A stretch of DNA of 64,000 nt, taken from the IMG/VR virus record IMGVR_UViG_3300046168_000058, positions 1 to 64,000 of that record; one strand, 5' to 3'. Within the stretch, counting starts at the first letter, position 1, and each line of letters begins with the position of its first letter. The notes below the pieces were generated by a model, which was given only the letters and a program-made list of their open reading frames with translations, had not been told where the DNA came from and did no database searches. A program made the position numbers and the translations under genes. The DNA comes from a virus. This document shows positions 17,413-26,117 of this stretch, piece by piece.

Positions 17413-17544
17413 TTATTTTCCTTTAGGTTTGTAGGACTTAGTTCCTGGTTTGCTGTCAAGCTTAGCCTGGCATCCAAACTTTGCACATATGGATGGAGCG
17501 AGACAGTCTTTACCACAGGGTACTTTACTAGTTTTTTTGTTCAT
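17413..17544 (-). CDS. Small Cys-containing protein (43 aa)
   Basis: Frame MNKKTSKVPCGKDCLAPSICAKFGCQAK..., with four Cys (CxxxC...CxxxxC) and a Lys-rich tail, ending just before the scaffold gene. It overlaps the preceding 52-aa gene by 17 nt. Possibly a metal-binding micro-protein; no family recognised. Confidence 0.55.
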   Translation of the reverse strand: MNKKTSKVPCGKDCLAPSICAKFGCQAKLDSKPGTKSYKPKGK

Positions 17545-17686
17545 CTCTTTTGATTTTGATTAGTTTCCAAATTAAATAGACACAGGTTAGTGCTCCAGCC
17601 ATAGCTCCGAAGAGATCATTCCACTGGCCAAGGGTGAAAGAAAGAGTTGTACCTAAGAATCCTATAGTTGGTGTTGGGTCATTCAT
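17528..17686 (-). CDS. Small membrane protein, holin candidate (52 aa)
   Basis: Start chosen at the ATG at 17686: GGAGG lies 7 nt upstream, and the ATG overlaps the previous stop as ATGA. An N-terminal hydrophobic stretch (IGFLGTTLSFTLG) and a strong transmembrane segment (LFGAMAGALTCVYLIWKLIKI) are followed by a charged tail (KRDEQKN), the layout of small class II holins. It sits in a group of four membrane proteins. Holin function is inferred. Confidence 0.6.
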   Translation of the reverse strand: MNDPTPTIGFLGTTLSFTLGQWNDLFGAMAGALTCVYLIWKLIKIKRDEQKN

Positions 17687-18147
17687 CGTCTTCCTCCAGG
17701 TGTGAAATAAAATCCGACAATCATCGGCAACACGACGGATGTTTGGAAGAGGCATAGGTGTCCGCTTGTAATGACCATATGGGTTTGCTCTGCTGGAAAA
17801 CTGAGGAGCCCGAAAAGAATTTCTGTTCGTCCTTCCCCCGTAATGTTTGTTGAACTGAGTATTGGGACTGACGGATAAATCGCTGTGATGCAAGTGACGA
17901 AGGCGATGGAGCCCATTCCGATGAGTGCGAGCATCCGGCGTGTAGCCCTAGTGAAAGCACCCCCATCACCACTGTTAAGACTTTCCTGGAATTTAATAGC
18001 AAACTCGTTATTCCGAGCTTCTCTTGCCATTTCAATTTCATACTTTTGTTGCCGAGCATCCGTAAGCATACCAAATACACCTTTAAGTATGCTACCCATT
18101 GCGGCTGAACCGCCGCCCGTCAGGAATAAAGTTAGTAGTTCAAACAT
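17683..18147 (-). CDS. Membrane protein of lysis-like cluster (154 aa)
   Basis: Amphipathic N-terminus, charged helical middle (QQKYEIEMAREARNNEFAIKFQESL) and two hydrophobic segments (LALIGMGSIAFVTCITAI and VVLPMIVGFYF). Similar proteins occur beside holin and spanin genes in short-tailed marine phages; their function is unknown. It starts by TAATG overlap with the upstream gene and ends by ATGA overlap with the holin candidate. Confidence 0.65.
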   Translation of the reverse strand: MFELLTLFLTGGGSAAMGSILKGVFGMLTDARQQKYEIEMAREARNNEFAIKFQESLNSGDGGAFTRATRRMLALIGMGSIAFVTCITAIYPSVPILSSTNITGEGRTEILFGLLSFPAEQTHMVITSGHLCLFQTSVVLPMIVGFYFTPGGRR

Positions 18148-18365
18148 TACCGGCTTTTCTCAAAAAGTTTTTGAATATCTCTTCTGCGGTCTTCGACGAC
18201 CTTATTAAGAATTGCGATTCTTTCTGTTTTACGAGCATCGGAAATCTGAAGCTCGCGAACATGCTCTTTCATTAAATCAATCTCCACCTTATTCTTCTTA
18301 AGAAAAAAAGCTAAAACCGAAAGGCCTACGCCGATACCGGCAAACATATATGATGATAGTTCCAT
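18147..18365 (-). CDS. Inner-membrane coiled-coil protein, i-spanin-like (72 aa)
   Basis: One N-terminal membrane anchor (MFAGIGVGLSVLAFFLKKN) and a C-terminal charged coiled coil (EHVRELQISDARKTERIAILNKVVEDRRR). This matches i-spanin architecture, which spans the periplasm in Gram-negative hosts. A partner lipoprotein is not adjacent. Assignment is by architecture only. Confidence 0.5.
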   Translation of the reverse strand: MELSSYMFAGIGVGLSVLAFFLKKNKVEIDLMKEHVRELQISDARKTERIAILNKVVEDRRRDIQKLFEKSR

Positions 18366-18688
18366 TAGTGTTTGGCGGTTTCCTGGTATCTTATTTTGTC
18401 AAGCTGCTCTTCATGCTTGTTCATTTGCTTCTCAAGAAAAATAAGCCTCATGTTCTGCTCTGCATCGTCAGGTAATGCTCCGAGCTCACCTCTCGGCCAC
18501 TTAATTCTGAACTCCGCGTTCATTTCCACATCATGCTGCAATCGAAGGATCTCCATCTCTAGGGTGTTAAGTCTGGCGTAGATCATAGCTCCCGAGTAAA
18601 CGATAAAAATGGCGGTCCCAAAAACTTTGGCTATAAAACCGAGGTTGGTTTTAACCTGCTTTGCCTCACCTATTTCTTCTTGGGTCAT
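18365..18688 (-). CDS. Membrane-anchored coiled-coil protein (107 aa)
   Basis: One transmembrane segment (FIAKVFGTAIFIVYSGAMIYA, about residues 18-38) followed by two helical coiled-coil stretches (LNTLEMEILRLQHDVEM and NMRLIFLEKQMNKHEEQLDKI). It overlaps the tail-fibre gene by 4 nt (ATGA). Could be a second spanin-like or holin-associated protein. Confidence 0.55.
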   Translation of the reverse strand: MTQEEIGEAKQVKTNLGFIAKVFGTAIFIVYSGAMIYARLNTLEMEILRLQHDVEMNAEFRIKWPRGELGALPDDAEQNMRLIFLEKQMNKHEEQLDKIRYQETAKH

Positions 18689-20955
18689 AGCAATGAGGGT
18701 ATTAGTTTTGCGTTGTTATTTACTGATGAAAGCTTCGCGTTTGCGTTTAGAGTTTCTTCAAGCTGTGGCTGAACATTTATAGCCATAGCTCCTGAGTCCA
18801 TGGTTATAGGTCCGTTACCGGCTACCAGGACAGACCTGTCGTCATCTCTGTACAACCTACCACCTCCTACTACCACAGCATTAGACCCTACATTTTGTAT
18901 TTTAATGTCAGCGTTTCCTACATTTATCTGGTAGTTGTTTTGATTAATAGCGGTCATACCATTGAACCACTGCTCGACCCCATCTTCTGTAGTCGTTGAG
19001 TATGTGAAAAATGCATAAATATCTTTAACACTTGCGGTACCATCTGAATCATCGATATCGATTCCCATTGGATCCCCGTAGTCTGAAATAAGAGTACCAT
19101 CCGACGAGTTAAGAGTCTTTGATACTTCGCTACCGTTTATCGCATTTAAATTGTAAATTTCATCTGCTTGCTGGTCTACCTGGAAGGTTATGCCCGCCGC
19201 AGTAGCCACTCCGGTCTTCTCGACGGGAAGCATTGCTTCAGCATCAACCACGCATGAAACTCTAAGTCTTATGACATCCCCGACTGAAATTTGACTTCCA
19301 TTGTAGGAGCCCGTGACATCTATAAAGTCGCCTGCACTACCACTTAGCTTTTCTGTGTGAACGAGTGCATTACTCTTAGTTACATTTACAAGCTGTATGC
19401 GAGAGGTGGCTTCCACATTTTTTATTTCCCAAGGAAGTGTTGTGGTGTCCTTAAATCTTCCTATTACTTCTGCATCATTTAAAAGTGTGGCAGTACCATC
19501 AGTAAGTATATTACCTATAAAAGTGGTGGCTTTGATTGTTAAAGTATTACCGCTAATCGCAAATGCAGAACCTGCATTTTTGTCCACCACCACATCATAA
19601 GAGCCCGCATCAATTGTGTTACCATCTTTCGACACCAATGGTGACAGTTCTCCTGCATAGTTATCGACTAAATATGATTTTGCTATGTCGTAAAATTTTT
19701 GTGGAGTATCTATTAAAGTATACGCATCTACAGTTGCCTTCGATGCTTCAGACACTACCAGATCTGGTGTCATTTTAACTGTGCTTTGCAAAGCATCGAG
19801 TCCAACTAAATCCTCTGCAAATCCAGTGATAGTTTGGTTGTATGCAATAATAGAGAATGGAATTTCTGAATTTGAATTTGTGCGAGAATCAGTGGTGATG
19901 GTCTTATCAATGTAATTGATTACCTCGACCAAAACATCTTCATCTAGATTGCTAGTCTGGTTGACTCCATTGTAAATCTTATCAGATCTATCATCTTGAT
20001 TTTTTGGCCCAAATGCTCTGTTGCCACTGTCTAAATCTTTAGCGTAATACGAATAGGTTAATGGGTTACCATCCAAATCTTCCACCACTAAACTTATAGG
20101 TCTGACGCATTTTAGATACATGAAATTGTTTCTTGCTGCATCGAGTGCGACTCTTAGTCTGTCAGAAAAACCTTTGATGGTAATTGTCTCTCCACTTGAT
20201 TTAGTTCTAGTAACATTAATTATGTCGAAGTCATGTAAGTTTGGGCCTGTGTCGAAGTTCTCAAAAGTCAGTGGTGGGAATGGTGAATTATAACTCTGGA
20301 ATCCTCCTTTTTTAAATTTAAAGATTCCGACATTCCATCCGCTTTTTGTGAAGACCCTAGACTCCAAAGTCTCTCCATCGAAAGTTAAATTGTAAATATT
20401 TATTTTTGCGTCACTTGTCGAGTTAGTGGACTCAATCCTGAACTGAGATGTGTTCGTGTTTGATGATCCCTGCTTTGCAAGGTTGTAGAAAATCCCACTA
20501 TTGACTGTGACTGTTGCCCCATTTGCAGTACGCAAAGTTGCAGTAGTACGAATTATTCCACCATTCCATAAGAATGTAGAATTGCTACCAAACGAAATCC
20601 CAAAGGTATTATACATTTGCCCAGTCAAATTCTCATTGGGTAGATCAATACCCACTCCGACTGAGTATTTATCTTTTCCATTGGCAGTAGTTTTCACACC
20701 TAAATTTAATGTGCCTGTTACTGTGAGTGGATGCCCACTACCTGCATTGATCGCTTGCTTCATCACTTGCAAGGTCTCATAGGCAGGATCAATGCTTAGT
20801 GTTCCTTGAACCTCTAAGAAATGAGTTGATGCAATTGTATAAGTAGTGTGATTTCCACGAACTGTAGTAGTCACTCCTGGCACTCCATTCAGCTCACTAA
20901 GATCAATGTCTGTACCTGTTTGCGTAATCTTGTTACTTGCTTCAGAAAAACTCAT
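18685..20955 (-). CDS. Tail fibre / beta-helix receptor-binding candidate (756 aa)
   Basis: Long beta-rich protein full of short N/T/S/G-rich strands (TLSIDPAYETLQ, GTLNLGVKTTANG, GGIIRTTATLRTANGATVTVNSG), which reads as a right-handed parallel beta-helix in its first 250 residues. A helical segment (LQSTVKMTPDLVVSEASKATVDAY) lies in the middle, and the last 60 residues repeat Asn/Ala-rich motifs. Its start overlaps the preceding short reading frame (ATGA). Likely host recognition; no enzymatic motif seen. Confidence 0.7.
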   Translation of the reverse strand: MSFSEASNKITQTGTDIDLSELNGVPGVTTTVRGNHTTYTIASTHFLEVQGTLSIDPAYETLQVMKQAINAGSGHPLTVTGTLNLGVKTTANGKDKYSVGVGIDLPNENLTGQMYNTFGISFGSNSTFLWNGGIIRTTATLRTANGATVTVNSGIFYNLAKQGSSNTNTSQFRIESTNSTSDAKINIYNLTFDGETLESRVFTKSGWNVGIFKFKKGGFQSYNSPFPPLTFENFDTGPNLHDFDIINVTRTKSSGETITIKGFSDRLRVALDAARNNFMYLKCVRPISLVVEDLDGNPLTYSYYAKDLDSGNRAFGPKNQDDRSDKIYNGVNQTSNLDEDVLVEVINYIDKTITTDSRTNSNSEIPFSIIAYNQTITGFAEDLVGLDALQSTVKMTPDLVVSEASKATVDAYTLIDTPQKFYDIAKSYLVDNYAGELSPLVSKDGNTIDAGSYDVVVDKNAGSAFAISGNTLTIKATTFIGNILTDGTATLLNDAEVIGRFKDTTTLPWEIKNVEATSRIQLVNVTKSNALVHTEKLSGSAGDFIDVTGSYNGSQISVGDVIRLRVSCVVDAEAMLPVEKTGVATAAGITFQVDQQADEIYNLNAINGSEVSKTLNSSDGTLISDYGDPMGIDIDDSDGTASVKDIYAFFTYSTTTEDGVEQWFNGMTAINQNNYQINVGNADIKIQNVGSNAVVVGGGRLYRDDDRSVLVAGNGPITMDSGAMAINVQPQLEETLNANAKLSSVNNNAKLIPSLL

Positions 20956-21273
20956 GCGTAATCCTTTGTAATTGATGCTAGATTACCATCTCCATCGTAG
21001 GTTAAAGTCTTAGTGAGAGTGGTAGTATCAGAGCCGTCTTTTTCTACTACGCTAGTTAGATTACCGCTTGTATATGTAAATGTCTTACTTCCCACTTTTG
21101 TTCCCTTCCCGCTGTCCGTCCATGTCGTCTGCGCTGTAAGCAGACCGGCTGTGAATGTAGGCTCCGAGTAGTTATCGGATGAGCTGTCTCCTCCAATACC
21201 ATCGATACGATCAGATAGGGACTTTAACTCAGTCCCTATCTTCGTACCGATCTGTGAAAAGATGTCAGGACAT
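20952..21273 (-). pseudogene. Tail-fibre accessory protein (about 106 aa) with a frame break at codon 2
   Basis: The frame from 21266 to 20952 codes for a continuous protein (DIFSQIGTKIGTELKSLSDR…, with TLTYDGDGNLASITKDYA at its end) and overlaps the next gene as ATGA, but it has no usable start codon. The only ATG (21273) reads ATG TCC TGA C: a stop after two codons. Skipping one base gives MSDIFSQIGTKIGTELKSL, which closely mirrors the start of the neighbouring fibre protein (MSTATDILGKVGEKVGSEIKNI). It is either a +1 recoding site, a real mutation, or an extra C in the assembly. Confidence 0.65.
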
Positions 21274-21281
21274 CCTTAAGC

Positions 21282-23906
21282 TTAAGCATCAAATGGTGAG
21301 TGCTGTTCGTTAGCAGCAGGCTCAAAATCAGACCATAGTAATCTAAAAGGATCTATTGTTAGTACAGGACCGGTAAAAGACGACATGTCGTTTCCTCCAC
21401 TAGTTTTTGCCGCTTCGGTTACCAGAGAATTATCTGCGCTTATGTAGAAATATCGCGGCACATCACGACCCCAAGCGAGTACTGACTCAAAGCCTCCATA
21501 GATTTCGGTAATACCAGAGTCACTTAAATCTGTGTTTAGCTGATACGATTCATCTATATATTTTCTATAAGGTGTCGCGTAGTCATGGCTAACAGTCCAC
21601 ATGTCTGAAGAACTTGACGCCGTCCCATCATAAACATGTAGCTTACCATCCTTTACAAACTGAAACCTATTGATGTGAACAGCGGGATTTAGGGAACTGT
21701 CATTTGCTTCGATTACAATAGTTTCAGAGCTAACGCCCGCACCTGCGATATAACTTGGCGGCCCGTTAACCGCTATAACTAGCGCGCTTTCAAAGCTGGC
21801 GTAATTACCAAGGTCAATATTGTTAATCTTAATACCGCTGGAGTCTGCTACCTTAAGGGCACTACCTGCACTAACATCAATATTACCCGTTACTGTCTGC
21901 CCGGCGGATGTGTCAAACAACTCTTTCCACACCCCTCCATGAGCGAAGTATCCTCTACCCGTATCATGGACATGCGCAAACATGCCGTGATATGTGGAAG
22001 CGCTTGGAAGATCGCTCGCGCTAGGGAAGACATTAGAGTAAAATATTTTTGAACCACTGCCATCTTTGGAGAAAGACCAAGCATCTAAGTCCTGATTCCA
22101 AACAAGCTCAGCATCGGGAAGCACAGCTCCCGCTTCTGAGTATGTAGCGATAGTCGCGTATCCCATATCTAGCTGGTTACCAGCGCCGCCATCCCTTTCT
22201 TTCCAGGCTGTTTTGACCCTACTTTGTATTAGACCGTTATAGACAGCTGTCTCTATTCTGTAACTTTTGGGGGTACCCGCATTTTCAGTAAGATTACCTG
22301 TTGTGTCAGCAGGACCCGATACAACTCCTTCAGCTGGCTTAGCTCCAGTCCATTCTAATGTAAGACTGGTTACATTATTACTGCTATTGTATGAAGGTGT
22401 GATATCCCAGCCCGCTTCGGCAGCAGTGTAGGTCAAAGAACCTTTAGACCCAGATACTGCAGCTATTACACTATTATCTTGATCGCCACTGTTTGGATCT
22501 CTCTGTCTTAAATACAGTTCATTACTTATATGATAAAGATCTGTATTTTTACTGATGCCGGCAACATGTTCCATTTCGACTTGGTATCCCGACAACGACA
22601 AGCCGTCACTCCGATATGAGGTAACGGAGCCACCGAAGGGGAACTCAACTGGGTTGCTGTGCGTGTAAAACTTGGTTTGTTGTTTCCAATCTGCTGAAGT
22701 TCCTGTAGGTGTCCCGGCTCCTGCGGGCTCCTTAGAATCGCCTGATCCAAAAGATGATATGTAGGTCTTTTGGTCTGCGAAATTAACAGGCACCAAAGAA
22801 TTTTCACTAGTGAACATACTTGAATTGCCGGTAAAATAATCATTTGATGAATCATCGTAGTACCTAAACGACCACCATCCATCGTAGTCACCACCAGTAC
22901 TAGGCTTGTAATACTCGCCACCAGCCCCTGTCGCGTCGTCCATTCTTTTGTAATAGATGGTGCCAGCTGTTTCTCCATCAAATTTCTTAAAAGAGATCTT
23001 GTATGTTACATGTTCAGACACAGCGGTCATGGAGCTTCCTCTTTTTAAATACTTCGGCCAATAGCGAGTGGCGTCAGTCATATTATCAAAAGTTGATCCA
23101 TCCTCTGAGCTATGACTAAATCGATATACAGACGCATCAAACACCCACGGTTCTATAGCATAGTCCGCACTGTAGTACCTACCGGCATAGTAAGAATCGC
23201 CAGTGTAGTTCGAAAACGCACCTGTTGGTGCGAAACGATAATCTGTCCAGCTTGGTATATTCGAAGGACCGAGATTGTAATCCACACTACTTGGAGCGTT
23301 GTATACCTGCGTAAGACTAAAATCACTGCCCGGGATAAAATTTTTAATAAATTCTGACCCAGGGAGCTGAGCGGTCGGTTTGTATGATGTTCCCAGTTCT
23401 GTTATAACGTACTCGCCCCCTTCTATTGACTGCGACTTGGCTGCAGTAAGACTTGTGGCAATATCTGTATCCTGTACATAACTCCCGGCTTGTAATCCAC
23501 GATTTACAGCAATACCACCAGTATTCGTAGTTATGTTACCATCGGCCGCAAGGTTAACCTCAATCATGTTATCAGAGACCTCAACAGTCTGAGTATTAAC
23601 AATTGTGGTATCTCCTCTGACGATGAGCTCATCTACTTCAGCCCTTGAAGCTTTTAGGTTTGAGAAGGTGCTCGAACCATTAGCATATGCCGCTAAGCTA
23701 GCTTTAGTGGAGTATGGGGAAAGATCTAAATTCTCTATTTTCTGATCAACGACGCCAAGGGAAACCACCGTGGCGTAAGGACTAAAATCAATTGTGCTTG
23801 AGACATTCCCTAAGCTGACCTTAGTCGCGTAGTTGTCTTTAATGTTTTTAATTTCTGAGCCGACTTTTTCGCCGACTTTACCGAGAATATCTGTTGCTGT
23901 GGACAT
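21282..23906 (-). CDS. Tail fibre protein (874 aa)
   Basis: Opens with a helical, repetitive stem (NYATKVSLGNVSS, SPYATVVSLGVVDQ, SPYSTKASLAAYA). The segment LIVRGDTTIVNTQTVEVSDNMIEVNL and then NTGGIAVNRG is a widespread fibre motif found before distal domains of phage tail fibres. The C-terminal 600 residues are beta-rich with many Ser, Gly and Tyr, likely the receptor-binding part. It lies in the fibre group between portal and scaffold genes. No S74 chaperone or lyase motif recognised. Confidence 0.8.
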   Translation of the reverse strand: MSTATDILGKVGEKVGSEIKNIKDNYATKVSLGNVSSTIDFSPYATVVSLGVVDQKIENLDLSPYSTKASLAAYANGSSTFSNLKASRAEVDELIVRGDTTIVNTQTVEVSDNMIEVNLAADGNITTNTGGIAVNRGLQAGSYVQDTDIATSLTAAKSQSIEGGEYVITELGTSYKPTAQLPGSEFIKNFIPGSDFSLTQVYNAPSSVDYNLGPSNIPSWTDYRFAPTGAFSNYTGDSYYAGRYYSADYAIEPWVFDASVYRFSHSSEDGSTFDNMTDATRYWPKYLKRGSSMTAVSEHVTYKISFKKFDGETAGTIYYKRMDDATGAGGEYYKPSTGGDYDGWWSFRYYDDSSNDYFTGNSSMFTSENSLVPVNFADQKTYISSFGSGDSKEPAGAGTPTGTSADWKQQTKFYTHSNPVEFPFGGSVTSYRSDGLSLSGYQVEMEHVAGISKNTDLYHISNELYLRQRDPNSGDQDNSVIAAVSGSKGSLTYTAAEAGWDITPSYNSSNNVTSLTLEWTGAKPAEGVVSGPADTTGNLTENAGTPKSYRIETAVYNGLIQSRVKTAWKERDGGAGNQLDMGYATIATYSEAGAVLPDAELVWNQDLDAWSFSKDGSGSKIFYSNVFPSASDLPSASTYHGMFAHVHDTGRGYFAHGGVWKELFDTSAGQTVTGNIDVSAGSALKVADSSGIKINNIDLGNYASFESALVIAVNGPPSYIAGAGVSSETIVIEANDSSLNPAVHINRFQFVKDGKLHVYDGTASSSSDMWTVSHDYATPYRKYIDESYQLNTDLSDSGITEIYGGFESVLAWGRDVPRYFYISADNSLVTEAAKTSGGNDMSSFTGPVLTIDPFRLLWSDFEPAANEQHSPFDA

Positions 23907-23912
23907 GGTTTA

Positions 23913-24326
23913 TTATGTTAAGGTTGTTTCTAAATGGTTTCTAAAAGATTCATAATTCCCGTATTCAATGCGAATCTCATTCATTGCGGGTTCTTCAATG
24001 TATTCTAAATCGTTCCAACTGTTAAAACCGTCGCCGACCTTCAATCTTTTGTTTGTGATATCGTACCCTATGCTACCCTGTTGCAGAGCGGGATTTAAAT
24101 CGGTCCACTCCTCCGCAGTCTTTGATTGAACCCCCGCGCTGACTAACGAAGAAAGCTCGGCAAAGCCGGCTTCGTAGGTCGACTTAAGGACAAAAATATC
24201 TACAGATCTTCCAACTAAAGTCCCCGCTGCTGCTAGCGAGACAGCATCGTCCTCAGGCTTGGCAATATTCTGAATAGATATATCACCAGAATAGCTCCCA
24301 CTCTGAATGGATATATCACCAGTCAT
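23913..24326 (-). CDS. Short fibre protein with Mtd-N/hyaluronidase-type trimerisation motif (137 aa)
   Basis: AEEWTDLNPALQQGSIGYDITNKRLKVGDGFNSWNDLEYI (residues about 70-110) is the classic motif of the major-tropism-determinant N-terminal domain found at the base of many phage fibres. The N-terminus has a doubled GDISIQ unit. It precedes the large fibre gene by 6 nt and probably connects fibre parts. Confidence 0.75.
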   Translation of the reverse strand: MTGDISIQSGSYSGDISIQNIAKPEDDAVSLAAAGTLVGRSVDIFVLKSTYEAGFAELSSLVSAGVQSKTAEEWTDLNPALQQGSIGYDITNKRLKVGDGFNSWNDLEYIEEPAMNEIRIEYGNYESFRNHLETTLT

Positions 24327-24342
24327 CCTAGAGTCTCTAGGC

Positions 24343-24630
24343 TTATGTGACCGTGATTGTGGAGTCTGTTAAGTCGCCAGGACCGAAACCGCCAGAGTTT
24401 TTGGAGAAAGCACCGTAAGTATATTCACCAGCATCTACCGCTGATTCTGTATACTCTTGAGAAGCGTTAGCAGAACCAACAGCTTCAGAAGCCACTAAAC
24501 TTGCGCCAGATCTGAAAGTTTCCATGTTGGATTCTGCTGTGTGATCTCCACTCTTACGATATACTTCAATAGTGTCTATATCGGATACGGTTGCGGGGTT
24601 TGTCCACGATAGTTTTATGTTTTTAGCCAT
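24343..24630 (-). CDS. Fibronectin type III-like single-domain protein (95 aa)
   Basis: IKLSWTNPA, IEVYRKSGD and YTYGAFSKNSGGFGP mark an FnIII sandwich over the whole length. It is a paralogue of the 91-aa protein at 5536-5811, although the genes are 19 kb apart in the operon. Likely a virion decoration domain. Confidence 0.75.
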   Translation of the reverse strand: MAKNIKLSWTNPATVSDIDTIEVYRKSGDHTAESNMETFRSGASLVASEAVGSANASQEYTESAVDAGEYTYGAFSKNSGGFGPGDLTDSTITVT

Positions 24631-24699
24631 ATTATTAAATTAGATTACGGTTTTAGTTTGTATACAGATTTGAGGGTTATCAATCGGTTGGCTTTTTAC

Positions 24700-24831
24700 C
24701 TAGCTGTTTTTAACGGGGGCAGGCTTGCTAGGTAGAACGACAGGTGAAACCTTTGAGTTTTTCAATGCCTCGGGTCTGTTCGGCAGGATTATATTGCCTG
24801 GATGTTTGTCGACAGTCTTTACAGTCTTCAT
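24700..24831 (-). CDS. Small basic Pro/Lys-rich protein (43 aa)
   Basis: Starts by ATGA overlap with the preceding 93-aa gene; sequence MKTVKTVDKHPGNIILPNRP… with a Pro/Val/Lys-rich end. It fills most of an otherwise empty gap. The 69 nt that follow it show nothing recognisable. No family recognised. Confidence 0.5.
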   Translation of the reverse strand: MKTVKTVDKHPGNIILPNRPEALKNSKVSPVVLPSKPAPVKNS

Positions 24832-25109
24832 ATCTTTTTAATCTTCCATGTTTCGGGGTTTTTAACCTTCGAGTTTTTCACTTCAATCTTCAGAGTTTTC
24901 TCTGCGAGCGATAACGGCGAGAGCGTCTCCAGCGCGTTGACGACCGCTTTGAGTGCAAGTGTTTCGTCGGCACTGGTGTCCGGATCGAGGAGTTTGGCGA
25001 GGTATCTACTTCTTTCTTTCTGAAAGCGTTTCTCAAGATGGATAAAAGCTTCATCAGTCGTTAATCGTTTTAAGTCTGCTAGTTTGTCGAATATTACTAT
25101 GTCGGTCAT
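24828..25109 (-). CDS. Hypothetical helical protein (93 aa)
   Basis: Predominantly alpha-helical, charged (LTTDEAFIHLEKRFQKERSRYLAKLLDPDTSADETLALKAVVNAL). Located between repeat-bearing structural proteins and fibre genes. Helical proteins of this size here are sometimes head-tail or packaging accessories; no family recognised. Confidence 0.6.
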   Translation of the reverse strand: MTDIVIFDKLADLKRLTTDEAFIHLEKRFQKERSRYLAKLLDPDTSADETLALKAVVNALETLSPLSLAEKTLKIEVKNSKVKNPETWKIKKI

Positions 25110-25121
25110 TTTGAATTGATA

Positions 25122-26117
25122 TTATTCGCAAGGAGCTCCGTCTCTGCGATAAAACCTACTAAATATATAACTAAGGTCGCCTGCTACCCTGAATGGCGAT
25201 TCATGATTGTTGCTATATTGTGCGTGAACACCGGTCGTAGAAGCGGGCCCGGTGTTAACCTGCTTTCGGGTGCTGCGGCTGCCTTGTGCAGGCTGAACAT
25301 TACCGAATTCCCAAGCTTCAAGGAGTTCGCCACGCGTATTTGGATACCGAGCTTTATATAACCACAAGGTGTACACAGTAGGAACACAATCTTCGTCAAT
25401 CACCCTTTCGTATACAAAACCGTCAAAAACGGTGTCTGTTAACCAATCACCGTCGGGATTAAAATACCCTTTAAGTCCCTCTACTTGTCGGTAGTACCCG
25501 TCTAGTAGTATTCCTTGAAACAAACCTTTAACCTCCAAAACTACTGAACCAATCAGTTCAGGTGTGAGCATAGGCTCAACAGTTCCATCAAGATTTTGCG
25601 GTCCACTTATCGGAATGGCTGCCGTGGAGATTAACTCCGATGGTCCTTGTGATGGCACAATAACATTGGAACTTAGGCTACCTGGGCCGGAAGCTGGCTC
25701 AACTATGCTGGTAATTAAATCTTGTGGGCCTAAATCTGGGTATGGTTTCTCTTTCAGAGATTGAGGACCAAGGGCGGGTTTAACTATTGTTGAAGCTAAG
25801 CCTAAAGGTCCTGCGTTAGATACGCCGAATGCAGTAGTTAGATTGGTTGGACCTAGTAATGGCGCAACCTCAAGACCTGAAGGACCAAAATCCGGCGGGA
25901 GCATACTTCGATAGACACAGGTTGTACCTTTGCCAACAGCCTCACTTCTTCTCTTGGTAAATGTTGCATTTGCAAACCCATCGCCGGTCTCGTCGCAATA
26001 CTGTTTTTTAATGGAACCAGGAAACCGGCTAGCCTGCAAACCAAAGTACTTAGAGCTTACAGCATAGTTAGTGTAGTTGTCCGTGTTGAACTTCTTATTT
26101 TTATATGCTCGGCTCAT
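25122..26117 (-). CDS. Structural protein with GPxxL tandem repeats (331 aa)
   Basis: Residues about 74-190 contain eight units of 13-14 residues beginning GPxxL (GPTNL, GPLGL, GPQSL, GPQDL, GPGSL, GPSEL, GPQNL). The preceding region has a possible cation-binding Asp/Gly segment (CDETGDGFANA), and the C-terminal 140 residues form a separate Trp/Tyr-rich domain. Its start overlaps the previous gene by one base. It shares the repeat with the 357-, 723- and 1057-aa proteins. Probably a virion appendage; no family known to me. Confidence 0.7.
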   Translation of the reverse strand: MSRAYKNKKFNTDNYTNYAVSSKYFGLQASRFPGSIKKQYCDETGDGFANATFTKRRSEAVGKGTTCVYRSMLPPDFGPSGLEVAPLLGPTNLTTAFGVSNAGPLGLASTIVKPALGPQSLKEKPYPDLGPQDLITSIVEPASGPGSLSSNVIVPSQGPSELISTAAIPISGPQNLDGTVEPMLTPELIGSVVLEVKGLFQGILLDGYYRQVEGLKGYFNPDGDWLTDTVFDGFVYERVIDEDCVPTVYTLWLYKARYPNTRGELLEAWEFGNVQPAQGSRSTRKQVNTGPASTTGVHAQYSNNHESPFRVAGDLSYIFSRFYRRDGAPCE

